Source: Zoogloea sp. LCSB751 (GTDB taxonomy: Bacteria > Pseudomonadota > Gammaproteobacteria > Burkholderiales > Rhodocyclaceae). From it: a stretch of 64,000 nt of DNA. Positions 53,913-62,694 of the stretch are shown one piece after another. Below the pieces are notes generated by a model. It ran no database searches. It was not told the origin of the DNA and was given only the letters and a program-made list of their open reading frames with translations. Numbering within the stretch: position 1 is the first letter of the stretch; each line of letters starts with the position of its first letter. A program made the translations under genes and the position numbers. The stretch lies in NCBI RefSeq assembly GCF_002028455.1, contig NZ_MWUM01000007.1, forward strand, positions 62,001 to 126,000, given 5' to 3'.

Positions 53913-55919
53913 TCAGGATAGTGCCGGCTTGCGCCACAAGGCCAGGCGCACCGGCGCACTGGGCATGAAACGCAGGCGCCCGGCCACCGTCTCGCCGCAG
54001 GACAGGCTCAATTCCTGCCACGCTTCGGCCGGCACCTGGGCGGCGAAGGCCAGCAGCTCGGCGCGGGCCTGATCGTCCTCGGCGCTGGCCACCAGGCGTC
54101 CGCCCGGCGCCAGGCGCGCCCACGCGGCAGCCAGCCAGTCGCCAAGCCCCGCCGCACCACGGATGAACACCGCCTCCGGCGCCGGCCATTCACGGCAACG
54201 CAGCGGCGACGCACTCCCGATTGCCAACAGGTTGTCGCCAACCCCGGCCAACGGAATGCTCATCCCCAGCAGGCTCGGCTCCATGCCCACCGCGCGCACC
54301 CGCGCCGTCGGCACCGCCCGCGCCCACTCGAGGGCCAGGCTGGCCTCGCCGTCGGAGATCGCCCAGCCGGTTTCCCACGCCGCCGGCTGCAGCCAGGCCA
54401 GCGCCAGCGTACGCACGGCCAGCGGCAGCGCCGCGGGCGCCCCTTCGCCGAGGGCGGCGTCGGACAGCCCCGGCAGCTCGGCGAACAGCCCGTTCGACGG
54501 CCCCGTCGCGACGATCAGCACCGCCCGCGGATCGAAGGGCTCGCGCAGCTCGACCAGCTCGGACGCCAGCCAGGCCCGCGCCTGCAGCGCGCCCGAGGAG
54601 AATTCACAGACCCAGACACGGGCGCCGGCAAAGCCGCTGTCCAGCAGCAGGCGCGCCACCGCCACCGGCGTAGCGGCATCGGCGGTCGGCAGGGCCAACA
54701 GACGATGGGCGCGCAACTGGCCGCGCAGCGTCGCCAGCGGCGCCCGCCGCAGGTCCACCACCGACACGATCTCGGCCGACAGGCCCAGCGCGGCGCAGGC
54801 CGCCTGCACCCGCCCGACACCGGGCAGCACGCGCACATTGGCCGGGCCCAGTTCGGCCAGCAGTTCGGCGGCCGGACCATCGCCGGCGCCGTCGCCGGTC
54901 ACCACCAGCACGCTGCCAGCATGGCCGACGGCACGCACGTCCACATGGGCCGACTCGGCAGCGCACAGCTGCTGGGGTACCTTCAGTTCGAGACCGGCCA
55001 GGCGGTCGAGCGCATCGGCCGTGCCCAACACCACCCGTGCGCTACGCAAGACCGTCAGCGCCTCGGACGACAGCACCGGTGGTACGTCCAGCCCCAGGCT
55101 GACGACGGTCAGCGGAGCCGGCTCGGCGGCAGTCACTGCTGAGTCAGCGTCAATCTTGCCGGCGGCCTCGGCGGCGACGTCCGGTGGCGCCCCTACGGCT
55201 TCGGTTTCGCCGGGCACCGCGGCAGACGCGTCACTCTCGGCAAGCCCATCAGCAGCCGCAACAGACTCATCCGCCTCGCCTTCCGACAGCGCATCGGCAT
55301 TCCGCTCCCGGTCCTCGCCATGACCGTTCCGCTCACCCTTGCCGCGCCGGCGCTTGCGCTTGCGCCGCAGGCCCGCCGGGGCGACAACCGCCTCACCGTC
55401 GGCAAGCGGCTGTGCATCGTCGGACTCCCCGGGCGCAGTACCAGCGGCGTCCACCTGCCCGGCGGGCATGTCGGACTCCGGCTCCGGCTCAAGCTCCGCT
55501 GCCGGCTCGACCCTGGCCGGTTGCGGCAGCTCTACGGACGTCACGGCCTCGACCGCTGCAGGTGCAGGTTCAGCGGGAAGCGCCACGGCGGGCGCCTCAA
55601 CCGGCGCGACCACCGCTGGCGTCGCGTCGGCGGCCGCTTCCACCGCCGCAAACAGATCCGCCGTCGTCTCCACGACGACTGCCACTTCGGCCTTCGGCTT
55701 GCGCGGTGCACGTTTGGCACGAGGCTTGGCCGGCTTCTCGGCCGCTGGGGCCTCGACAGCCTCCACGACGGTGGGGGCTGCCTCGGCAGCGGGAGCATCG
55801 GCCACGACTTCGGCTTTCTTGCGCGAGGTCCGGGCGGGGGCCTTGCGGCGGGCCGGCTTGGCAGGCACCTCCGCGTCCGCCGGCGTGGCCGGCGGCTCGA
55901 AATTCTGTTCTTCGCTCAT
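53913..55919 (-). CDS. CobL-like precorrin methyltransferase with long disordered N-terminus
   Basis: 668 residues from ATG 55919. Residues 1 to about 270 are low-complexity Ala/Pro/Glu/Lys with basic blocks (PAKPARRKAPARTSRKK; RRKRKRRRGKGERNG). Residues about 275-470 resemble CbiE: VLPGVGRVQAACAALGL, ALPTADAATPVAVARLLLDS. Residues about 475-660 resemble CbiT, but where CbiT has DVGAGSGS this protein reads AISDGEAS, and the GQxTKREVR-like entry motif reads GAPAALPLAVR. So the C-terminal SAM site looks degenerate. Neighbours cobA and cbiA support a corrin role. It may be a remnant or a divergent enzyme. Confidence 0.65.
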   Translation of the reverse strand: MSEEQNFEPPATPADAEVPAKPARRKAPARTSRKKAEVVADAPAAEAAPTVVEAVEAPAAEKPAKPRAKRAPRKPKAEVAVVVETTADLFAAVEAAADATPAVVAPVEAPAVALPAEPAPAAVEAVTSVELPQPARVEPAAELEPEPESDMPAGQVDAAGTAPGESDDAQPLADGEAVVAPAGLRRKRKRRRGKGERNGHGEDRERNADALSEGEADESVAAADGLAESDASAAVPGETEAVGAPPDVAAEAAGKIDADSAVTAAEPAPLTVVSLGLDVPPVLSSEALTVLRSARVVLGTADALDRLAGLELKVPQQLCAAESAHVDVRAVGHAGSVLVVTGDGAGDGPAAELLAELGPANVRVLPGVGRVQAACAALGLSAEIVSVVDLRRAPLATLRGQLRAHRLLALPTADAATPVAVARLLLDSGFAGARVWVCEFSSGALQARAWLASELVELREPFDPRAVLIVATGPSNGLFAELPGLSDAALGEGAPAALPLAVRTLALAWLQPAAWETGWAISDGEASLALEWARAVPTARVRAVGMEPSLLGMSIPLAGVGDNLLAIGSASPLRCREWPAPEAVFIRGAAGLGDWLAAAWARLAPGGRLVASAEDDQARAELLAFAAQVPAEAWQELSLSCGETVAGRLRFMPSAPVRLALWRKPALS

Positions 55920-56099
55920 GTTCTGGCGGCCGCGCCCACGCACGACCGGAAAAACGGGGGACGCAGGATAGCACGAAGCCTTTTATGGCCGAGGACAGGG
56001 ACAAAACTGATACGGCTCAAGGCGGCGGCTATTGAAAATGCCCCCAATGCCAATAAGGCAAAGTAATATTAAAAGCCGTTATTTTTATAGGGGTATTCA

Positions 56100-56825
56100 A
56101 TGCGCAGCAAATCCATCCTTGCCCTGGCCCTCTCAGCCTTCGCCGTCAGCACGCCGGTACTTGCCGACGACCACGGCGGCCCGGTTGCACCGAAGCCCTA
56201 CACCACCGGCGCCACCCTCACCAAGTCCGTCCAGGCCAGCATCACGCCGGACAAGGCGCTGGAAATCCTGAAGGCTGGCAATCTCCGCTTCGCCGCCGAC
56301 AAGCCCCTCAAGCGCAATCTCAAGGCACGGGTCCAGGCCACCGCCCTCGGCCAGTTCCCCTTCGCCAGCGTCGTCGGCTGTATCGATTCCCGCGCTGCAC
56401 CGGAGGTGGTCTTCGACCAGAGCGTCGGCGACATCTTCGCCGCACGCGTGGCCGGCAACACGATCAACGAGGACATCCTCGGCAGCCTCGAATACGCCTC
56501 CAAGGTGGCCGGCTCGCGGCTGGTGGTGGTCCTCGGCCACACCGGCTGCGGCGCCATCAAGGGTGCCTGCGACGACGTGAAGCTCGGCAACCTGACCGGC
56601 CTACTGGCCAAGTTCAAGCCGGCCGTCGCCGCCGCCTCCACGCCCGGCGAGCACAACTCCCACAACCACGCCTTCGTGGACGAAGTGACCGAGCTCAACG
56701 TGAAGCAGGTCGTCCAGCGCATCCGCGACCAGAGCCCGATCCTCAAGGGTCTGGAAGACGAAGGCAAGATCAGGATCGTCGGCGCCTTGTACGACACCAG
56801 CAGCGGCAAGGTGAGCTGGTACTGA
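56100..56825 (+). CDS. Periplasmic beta-class carbonic anhydrase
   Basis: 241 residues. Signal peptide (MRSKSILALALSAFAVSTPV, cleavage near LADD). Zinc ligands C94 in GCIDSR, H147 and C150 in GHTGCGAIKGAC; D96 and R98 form the active-site dyad. Beta-CAs interconvert CO2 and bicarbonate. Export is less common in this class. 180 bases of AT-richer DNA separate it from the divergent CobL-like gene. Confidence 0.93.
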   Translation: MRSKSILALALSAFAVSTPVLADDHGGPVAPKPYTTGATLTKSVQASITPDKALEILKAGNLRFAADKPLKRNLKARVQATALGQFPFASVVGCIDSRAAPEVVFDQSVGDIFAARVAGNTINEDILGSLEYASKVAGSRLVVVLGHTGCGAIKGACDDVKLGNLTGLLAKFKPAVAAASTPGEHNSHNHAFVDEVTELNVKQVVQRIRDQSPILKGLEDEGKIRIVGALYDTSSGKVSWY

Positions 56826-56870
56826 GCCAGCGCCGTGCAGGGGGTCCATCACAGATCCCCGGCGCCATGT

Positions 56871-56898
56871 GACGAGGCCCGCTTTCGCGGGCCTCGTC
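56871..56898. terminator. Hairpin between carbonic anhydrase and DUF3683 genes
   Basis: GACGAGGCCCGC, TTTC, GCGGGCCTCGTC: a perfect 12-base stem between convergent genes. Only GTTCT follows, so a weak T-run. Likely bidirectional. Confidence 0.65.
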
Positions 56899-56920
56899 GT
56901 TCTAGCCGAGCGAAAACGGC

Positions 56921-59900
56921 TTACAACAGCACGCGCTCGATACCACCGCTATTGGCCTTGGCGACGTAATCGGCCATCCAGTTCTCGCCGAGAATGTGCT
57001 TGGCCATCTCGACGACGATGTAGTCGGCATCCACGCCGCCGGCATCGTTGGCGTAACGCGACAGGCCCTGCAGGCAGCTCGGGCAGGAGGTGAGGATCTT
57101 CACCTGGGCGGTGGCATCGGCGCCGCGCAGCTTCTCGGCGCCCTTCTCGATCTCTTCCTGCTTGCGGAAGCGCACCTGCGTCGAGATGTCCGGGCGGGAC
57201 ACCGCCAGCGTGCCGGATTCCCCGCAGCAGCGGTCGGACAGATCGACCCGCGTCCCCATCAGCTCGTTGGCCACCTTGATGCCGGAATGGACCTTCATCG
57301 GGGTGTGGCAGGGCTCGTGGTACATGTAGCGGGTACCGGTGATGCCGTCGAGCTTGAGACCCTTCTCCATCAGGTACTCGTGGATGTCGAGCAGGCGGCA
57401 GCCCGGGAAGATCTTCTCGAAGTGGTACTTCTGCAGCTGGTCCATGCAGGTGCCGCAGGACACGATCACCGTCTTGATATCGAGATAGTTGAGCGTGTTG
57501 GCGACCCGGTGGAACAGCACCCGGTTGTCGGTGGTGATCTGCTGGCCCTTGTCATCCTCACCGGCCGACGACTGCGGGTAACCGCAGCACAGGTAGCCCG
57601 GCGGCAGCACGGTGGTGGCGCCAACCTGGTAGAGCATGGCCTGGGTGGCCAGGCCGACCTGGCTGAACAGACGCTCGGAACCGCAGCCCGGGAAGTAGAA
57701 CACCGCGTCCGACTCGTCGCGCTTGACCTTCGGATTGCGGATCACCGGAACGATGGTGTCGTCCTCGATATCCAGCAGCGCACGGGACGTGCGCTTGGGC
57801 AGGCCGCCCGGCATCGGCTTGTTGATGAAGTGGATCACCTGGGCCTTGATGGTCGGCTTGCCGAGGGTTGCCGGCGGATGCTGGACCTGATCCTGGATCA
57901 GGCCGAGCGACTTGCCGACCGCATGGCCGAGGCGCTGGGCCTTGTAGCCGAGGCCGATCATGCCGGCGCGGATGGTCTTGATCGTCGCCGGATCGGTGGC
58001 GGTCAGGAAGGCCATCGCCGCCGCCTTGCCAGGGTTGAAGGATTTCTTACCCTGCTCGCGCAGCAGGTTGCGCATCTTGATCGACACGTCGCCGAAGTCG
58101 ATGTCCACCGGGCACGGCTTCTCGCACTTGTGGCACACCGTGCAGTGGTCGGCCACGTCCTCGAACTCGGCCCAGTGGGCCAGGGACACGCCGCGGCGGG
58201 TCTGCTCCTCGTACAGGAAGGCCTCGATCAGCAGCGAGGTGCTGAGGATCTTGTTGCGCGGGCTGTACAGCAGGTTGGCGCGCGGCACGTGGGTCGAGCA
58301 CACCGGCTTGCACTTGCCGCAGCGCAGGCAGTCCTTGATGTCATGGGAGATCTCGCCGATGGCGGTCTGCTCCATGATCAGGGACTCGTGGCCCATCAGG
58401 TTGAAGCTGGGCGTGTAGGCGTTGTCGAGGTTGCCGCCGCGCATCAGCTTGCCGCGGTTGAAGCGGCCTTCCGGGTCCACCTTCTTCTTGTAATCCCAGA
58501 AGTTGGCCATCTCGGCGTCGGTCAGGTAGTCGAGCTTGGTGATGCCGATGCCGTGCTCGCCGGAGATCACGCCATCCAGCGAACGAGCCAGCTCCATGAT
58601 GCGGTCGACGGCCTTGTTGGCGGTCTGCAGCATCTCGTAGTTGTCGGAGTTCACCGGGATGTTGGTGTGCACGTTGCCGTCGCCGGCGTGCATGTGCAGC
58701 GCCACGAAGACGCGGCCGCGCAGCACCTGCTTGTGCAGCTTCTTGATGCCCTCGCGCACCGGGCCGAACAGCTGGCCGTCGAAGATCTTGTCGAGGCGCG
58801 GCTTGAGTTCGTTCTTCCAGCTGGTGCGGACCGAGTAATCCTGCAGGCGGTGGAACAGCTTCGGGTTGGCGGCGCGGTTGCTCAGCTCGCCGGCCACGAT
58901 GCCGTAGGACACGAAGCTCGGCTCGGCCAGCTCCAGCGGCGTGTCGAGGTTGTCGAGCAGCCATTCCCAGCGCAGGCGCACCGCCTCCACGTAGTTGATG
59001 GCAGCCTCGCGGCGGTCGCCGATCAGCTCGTCGCGGGAAATGGTGGCGTCGCCGGTGTCCAGCGGCAGCTCGCCCTGCAGGTATTCCTTCAGCGCGTCGC
59101 ACAGGGCCAGCTTGTTCTGCGTGGACAGCTCGATGTTGATGCGCTCGATGCCGTCGCAGTAGTCGCCCATCCGCGGCAGCGGGATCACCACGTCCTCGTT
59201 CACCTTGAAGGCGTTGGTGTGGCGGGAGATCGCCGCGGTGCGCGAACGATCGAGCCAGAACTTCTTGCGCTGCTCGGGGCTGACCGCGATGAAGCCTTCG
59301 GCGCCGCGGGTGTTGGTCATGCGGATCACTTCGGAGGCGGCGGTCATCACCGCCGCTTCGTCGTGGCCGACGATGTCGCCGATCAGCACCATCTTGGGCC
59401 GCCCGTGGCGCTTGGCCTTGGTGGTGTAGCCCACCGCCTTCACGTAGCGCTCGTCCAGGTGCTCCAGGCCGGCCAGCAGCACGCCGGCGTCATTGCCGGC
59501 GCCGCCCGGCTTGAAGTAGTCGGTGATCTCGACGATCGCCGGCACCGCCTCGCGAACCTGGCCGAAGAACTCCAGGCACACCGTGCGGGTCACCGGCGGC
59601 ATCTTGTGCAGCACCCAGCGCGACGCCACGATCAGGCCGTCGGTGCCTTCCTTCTGCACGCCCGGCACACCGCCGAGGAATTTGTCGGTGACGTCCTTGC
59701 CGAGGCCGTCCTTGCGACAGGCCGCGCCCGGCATCGTCAGGACTTCCTCGGACAGCGGCTTGTAGCTCTTGGCATCGAAGCGCTTGAGGCGGAACTGGAC
59801 GGTTTCCTGTTCGTGGATCTTGCCGAAGTTGTGGTTGAGGCGCTCGACCTCCAGCCAGTTGCCATCCGGCGTAACCATCTTCCACCAGGCCAGGTTGTCC

Positions 59901-60799
59901 AGCGCGGTGCCCCACAGCACGGCCTTCTTGCCGCCGGCGTTCATCGCGATGTTGCCGCCGATGCACGACGCGCTGGCCGAGGTCGGATCCACCGCGAAGA
60001 CGCGGCCGGCCAGGGACGCGGCTTCCGACACCCGGTCGGTGACCACGCCGGCGCCGGTGCGGATGGTCGCGTAGGGCTCGCTGTGGCCGGGCAGCACCAC
60101 GTCCTCGACCGGGCCCATCGAAATCAGCTTCTCGGTGTTGATGACCACCGACCTGGCATCCAGCGGCACGGCACCGCCGGTGTAGCCGGTGCCACCCCCA
60201 CGCGGGATGATGGTCAGACCGAGTTCGATGCAGCTCTTCACCAGCGGCGCCATTTCCTCTTCGGTGTCCGGATAGAGGACCACGAAGGGGTACTCGACGC
60301 GCCAGTCGGTGGCGTCGGTCACGTGCGACACGCGGGCGTGGCCGTCGAAGCAGATGTTGTCCTTGCGGGTGTGGCGGGCCAGCTCGTGGCGCACCTTCTT
60401 GCGCAGCTCGGCGGTGTCGTCGAACAGCTTGGCGAAGCGGTCCACCGCAGCGTTGGCGGCCTGCACCAGGCTCGCCACCTTGGTGCTGCGCTCCGGGTCC
60501 TCGTCGCTGGATTCCTCGCGGCGCTTCTCGACCTCGTGCAGGCGATGGCGCAACGCGCCGATCAGCGCACCGAGGCGATCCCGGTTGTCGAGCAGATCGT
60601 CCTGCAGGTAGGGATTGCGCTGGACGACCCACACGTCCCCCAGCACCTCGTAGAGCATCCGCGCAGAGCGGCCGGTGACACGTTCGGTCCGCAGGTCATC
60701 CAGCGTCTGCCAGGCATCGGCACCGAGCAGGCGAATGACGATCTCGCGATCCGAGAACGACGTGTAGTTGTAGGGAATTTCGCGCAGGCGTTGGGTCAT
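56921..60799 (-). CDS. DUF3683 FAD-linked oxidase / Fe-S dehydrogenase fusion
   Basis: 1,292 residues from ATG 60799. N-terminal DUF3683-type region ([20 protein letters not shown]). FAD-binding type 4 domain with [18 protein letters not shown], then the GlcD-like C-terminal part ending [18 protein letters not shown] and GEHGIG. Two [4Fe-4S] motifs follow ([23 protein letters not shown]) and two CCG-type cysteine-rich repeats ([33 protein letters not shown]). It joins GlcD- and GlcF-like parts, so it probably oxidises a 2-hydroxy acid and passes electrons to the respiratory chain. Substrate unknown. Confidence 0.9.
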   Translation of the reverse strand: MTQRLREIPYNYTSFSDREIVIRLLGADAWQTLDDLRTERVTGRSARMLYEVLGDVWVVQRNPYLQDDLLDNRDRLGALIGALRHRLHEVEKRREESSDEDPERSTKVASLVQAANAAVDRFAKLFDDTAELRKKVRHELARHTRKDNICFDGHARVSHVTDATDWRVEYPFVVLYPDTEEEMAPLVKSCIELGLTIIPRGGGTGYTGGAVPLDARSVVINTEKLISMGPVEDVVLPGHSEPYATIRTGAGVVTDRVSEAASLAGRVFAVDPTSASASCIGGNIAMNAGGKKAVLWGTALDNLAWWKMVTPDGNWLEVERLNHNFGKIHEQETVQFRLKRFDAKSYKPLSEEVLTMPGAACRKDGLGKDVTDKFLGGVPGVQKEGTDGLIVASRWVLHKMPPVTRTVCLEFFGQVREAVPAIVEITDYFKPGGAGNDAGVLLAGLEHLDERYVKAVGYTTKAKRHGRPKMVLIGDIVGHDEAAVMTAASEVIRMTNTRGAEGFIAVSPEQRKKFWLDRSRTAAISRHTNAFKVNEDVVIPLPRMGDYCDGIERINIELSTQNKLALCDALKEYLQGELPLDTGDATISRDELIGDRREAAINYVEAVRLRWEWLLDNLDTPLELAEPSFVSYGIVAGELSNRAANPKLFHRLQDYSVRTSWKNELKPRLDKIFDGQLFGPVREGIKKLHKQVLRGRVFVALHMHAGDGNVHTNIPVNSDNYEMLQTANKAVDRIMELARSLDGVISGEHGIGITKLDYLTDAEMANFWDYKKKVDPEGRFNRGKLMRGGNLDNAYTPSFNLMGHESLIMEQTAIGEISHDIKDCLRCGKCKPVCSTHVPRANLLYSPRNKILSTSLLIEAFLYEEQTRRGVSLAHWAEFEDVADHCTVCHKCEKPCPVDIDFGDVSIKMRNLLREQGKKSFNPGKAAAMAFLTATDPATIKTIRAGMIGLGYKAQRLGHAVGKSLGLIQDQVQHPPATLGKPTIKAQVIHFINKPMPGGLPKRTSRALLDIEDDTIVPVIRNPKVKRDESDAVFYFPGCGSERLFSQVGLATQAMLYQVGATTVLPPGYLCCGYPQSSAGEDDKGQQITTDNRVLFHRVANTLNYLDIKTVIVSCGTCMDQLQKYHFEKIFPGCRLLDIHEYLMEKGLKLDGITGTRYMYHEPCHTPMKVHSGIKVANELMGTRVDLSDRCCGESGTLAVSRPDISTQVRFRKQEEIEKGAEKLRGADATAQVKILTSCPSCLQGLSRYANDAGGVDADYIVVEMAKHILGENWMADYVAKANSGGIERVLL

Positions 60800-60936
60800 G
60801 GGACACACCGGAACCGACAGGGAAACTGCCCATTGTAACCAATGGGGAGCGAAACCGGGGCGTCAAATCAATACCTTATCGGATGTGGGGCCTTTATCCG
60901 ACGGCATTCCCGGCGGAACGGCCGGCCTGAAAAAGC

Positions 60937-60968
60937 AGAAAGGCCGGCGCCCATCCGCCGGCCTTTCT
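60937..60968 (-). terminator. Terminator after the SGNH esterase gene
   Basis: AGAAAGGCCGGCG, CCCATC, CGCCGGCCTTTCT: a 13-base perfect stem. On the minus strand it is followed by GCTTTTTC. It ends the esterase transcript. Confidence 0.8.
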
Positions 60969-60993
60969 ACTCGTCGCGCCCGCCGGCGCGGGA

Positions 60994-61989
60994 CTACAAG
61001 ACAGCGCGCCGACCGTTGCGCTGGGTTGCCACCAGCAGCACCAGACCGACCCCCAGCAGCGCGACCGTGCCCGGTTCGGGAATGCCGAGCGCAGCCAGCG
61101 CGAGCACGCCAGCCCGCGTCTGAACGATCTGCGTCGGATGAATATCGTCGGCAAACACAGATTCGCTGCATGCCGGAGTACCTGGCACAAAGCACGGATA
61201 CAGCGCATTGCTGAGGCCGAAACGCTGGCCGCCGGAAAGGGTATCGCCGACGACGTCGGTCAGCATGCCGAAAAGATCGAGTTCGGCGACATTCACCGCG
61301 AACACCTTGCGCAGGTTGTCGAGCGCGGTATCGAGCAGCGCATCGTAATACGCGCTGACTTCCGTTGCTGCACCGCCCTTGCCACTGAGGTTCATCCGCG
61401 GCGTCAGGCCAAGGTCCGTGATGTTGGCGATCAGGAAATTGTGCGCTCCGGAATTGATCAGGTACCCCAGCGACGTGGTCAGGTTGTTGAGCACGGTGTT
61501 CGCCGCCAGGTGACGGAAGGCGACGTCGGCCGCCGTGCTGCCACTGTTGGCGCTCACCGCATCGAGCAGATCGTTGGAGCCGATGCCGATCACGTAAAGG
61601 GCATTTGGATCGGCTACCCCGCCGGTCGTCGACGACCACTGCCCGAACACCTGTGCCAGCAACCCGGTATTGGCACCCGCATGACCGTCTGTACCTGACA
61701 GTGCGCCGCCCCAGGCGTAGTTGTTACCGCCCTGCAGCCAAGCCTTGGAGTCGGTCGCCAGGCCCAGGCCGGCCGCGACCTTCTCGGTCCACACCGGCCC
61801 GTCGGAAAAGCGCCCGTTGTAGTAGGGCGCCGGCGGGTAGGTCCCCCCCGTTGCCGTATAGACGTTGCCCGTATCCGAGAGGCTGTCGCCGAAGAAATAG
61901 ACGCTGGAATAGCTCGCCTCGGCGGCAAAGCCCGTCATCGTGAAACATAGGGCGGCAAGGCCGCGGGACAGTCGCTTGGACCAGGACAT
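60994..61989 (-). CDS. SGNH/GDSL esterase with PEP-CTERM sorting signal
   Basis: 331 residues from ATG 61989, preceded by AAGGGGA. Signal peptide (residues 1-25). Esterase blocks: FFGDSLSDTGNVY with catalytic S36, GGNNYAWGG, VIGIGSNDLLD, and DDIHPTQ with the Asp-His pair. The C-terminus is GIPEPGTVALLGVGLVLLVA followed by TQRNGRRAVL: PEP motif, membrane segment and Arg cluster, recognised by exosortase. Exported and probably retained in or released from the envelope after sorting. Substrate unknown. Confidence 0.93.
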   Translation of the reverse strand: MSWSKRLSRGLAALCFTMTGFAAEASYSSVYFFGDSLSDTGNVYTATGGTYPPAPYYNGRFSDGPVWTEKVAAGLGLATDSKAWLQGGNNYAWGGALSGTDGHAGANTGLLAQVFGQWSSTTGGVADPNALYVIGIGSNDLLDAVSANSGSTAADVAFRHLAANTVLNNLTTSLGYLINSGAHNFLIANITDLGLTPRMNLSGKGGAATEVSAYYDALLDTALDNLRKVFAVNVAELDLFGMLTDVVGDTLSGGQRFGLSNALYPCFVPGTPACSESVFADDIHPTQIVQTRAGVLALAALGIPEPGTVALLGVGLVLLVATQRNGRRAVL

Positions 61990-62132
61990 GGGGTTCCCCT
62001 TATTGGTTCGAGTTCTTGGTGAAAAGCCGGTGTCGCTGGAGCATGGAAAGAATCGCTGAGGAAGACCCGCAACGACCCTTTTCATGCTGCAAAGCCCGGC
62101 GGGGCCATGCCAAGCAAATACAATACCAAGTG

Positions 62133-62150
62133 TGTAAAAATCCCTTTACA
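62133..62150. repeat. Inverted repeat upstream of the esterase gene
   Basis: TGTAAA, AATCCC, TTTACA: a perfect six-base palindrome in the 257-base gap between the esterase and ridA. It may be a regulator site. A -24/-12 (sigma-54) promoter was looked for and not found. Confidence 0.35.
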
Positions 62151-62246
62151 TCAACGTTCACATTGCATTTCAGGCCTCACCCCATGCCCGTGCCGATGGC
62201 ACTTGTAAAATTATTCGACACCTCCCGGCCTCCGTGGCGCACTACC

Positions 62247-62597
62247 TCAACAGGCCGCCTGCACTGCCACTTCCACCCGCCAGCCGGCTTTGGCCAGGCG
62301 CACCACCTGCACGCAGGCGCGAGTCGGCGCAGTACCCGGCGACAGCCAGGCGTCCCACACCGCGTTCACCGCGTCGTAATCAGCCATGTCCACCAGGTAC
62401 AGGGTCGCCATCAGCAGGCGATCCTTGCCGCTGCCGGCCTGCACCAGCAGGTTTTCCAGGCTGGCCAGCATCGCCGCAGTCTGGGTCGTGATGTCGGCGT
62501 GCTCGTCCGGCGGCACCTCGACGCAATGGACGACGCCGTTGTGGATCGTGTAGTCGGAATAACGCGGCGTGGTGCCGGCGCGCTGGATGTGGGTCAT
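62247..62597 (-). CDS. RidA-family enamine/imine deaminase
   Basis: 116 residues. RidA fold: VHCVEVPPDEHADITTQTAA, LENLLVQAGSGKDRLL, and AWLSPGTAPTRACVQV with the conserved Arg. Divergent from ilvA (97 bases between starts), whose reactive enamine product RidA proteins hydrolyse. So the pairing is functionally sensible. Substrate range not provable from sequence. Confidence 0.87.
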   Translation of the reverse strand: MTHIQRAGTTPRYSDYTIHNGVVHCVEVPPDEHADITTQTAAMLASLENLLVQAGSGKDRLLMATLYLVDMADYDAVNAVWDAWLSPGTAPTRACVQVVRLAKAGWRVEVAVQAAC

Positions 62598-62694
62598 GAA
62601 AAGCTCCGCAGGGTCAAAGGACGCAATGTTGCAGCGCGGCGCCTCCGGCTGCTACCCTTTGTTGCTTCCTCAGCCGAAGCAAAGGTCTTGTGTC

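Noticed and set aside
56996..60838. 1,280-codon plus-strand open frame opposite the DUF3683 fusion
   Set aside because: Antisense artefact of GC-rich codons; no motif, and rich in Val/Gly/Leu/His repeats.
61990..62246. Possible sigma-54 promoter before the PEP-CTERM esterase
   Set aside because: GG and GC elements were looked for on both strands; the nearest candidate has the wrong spacing.
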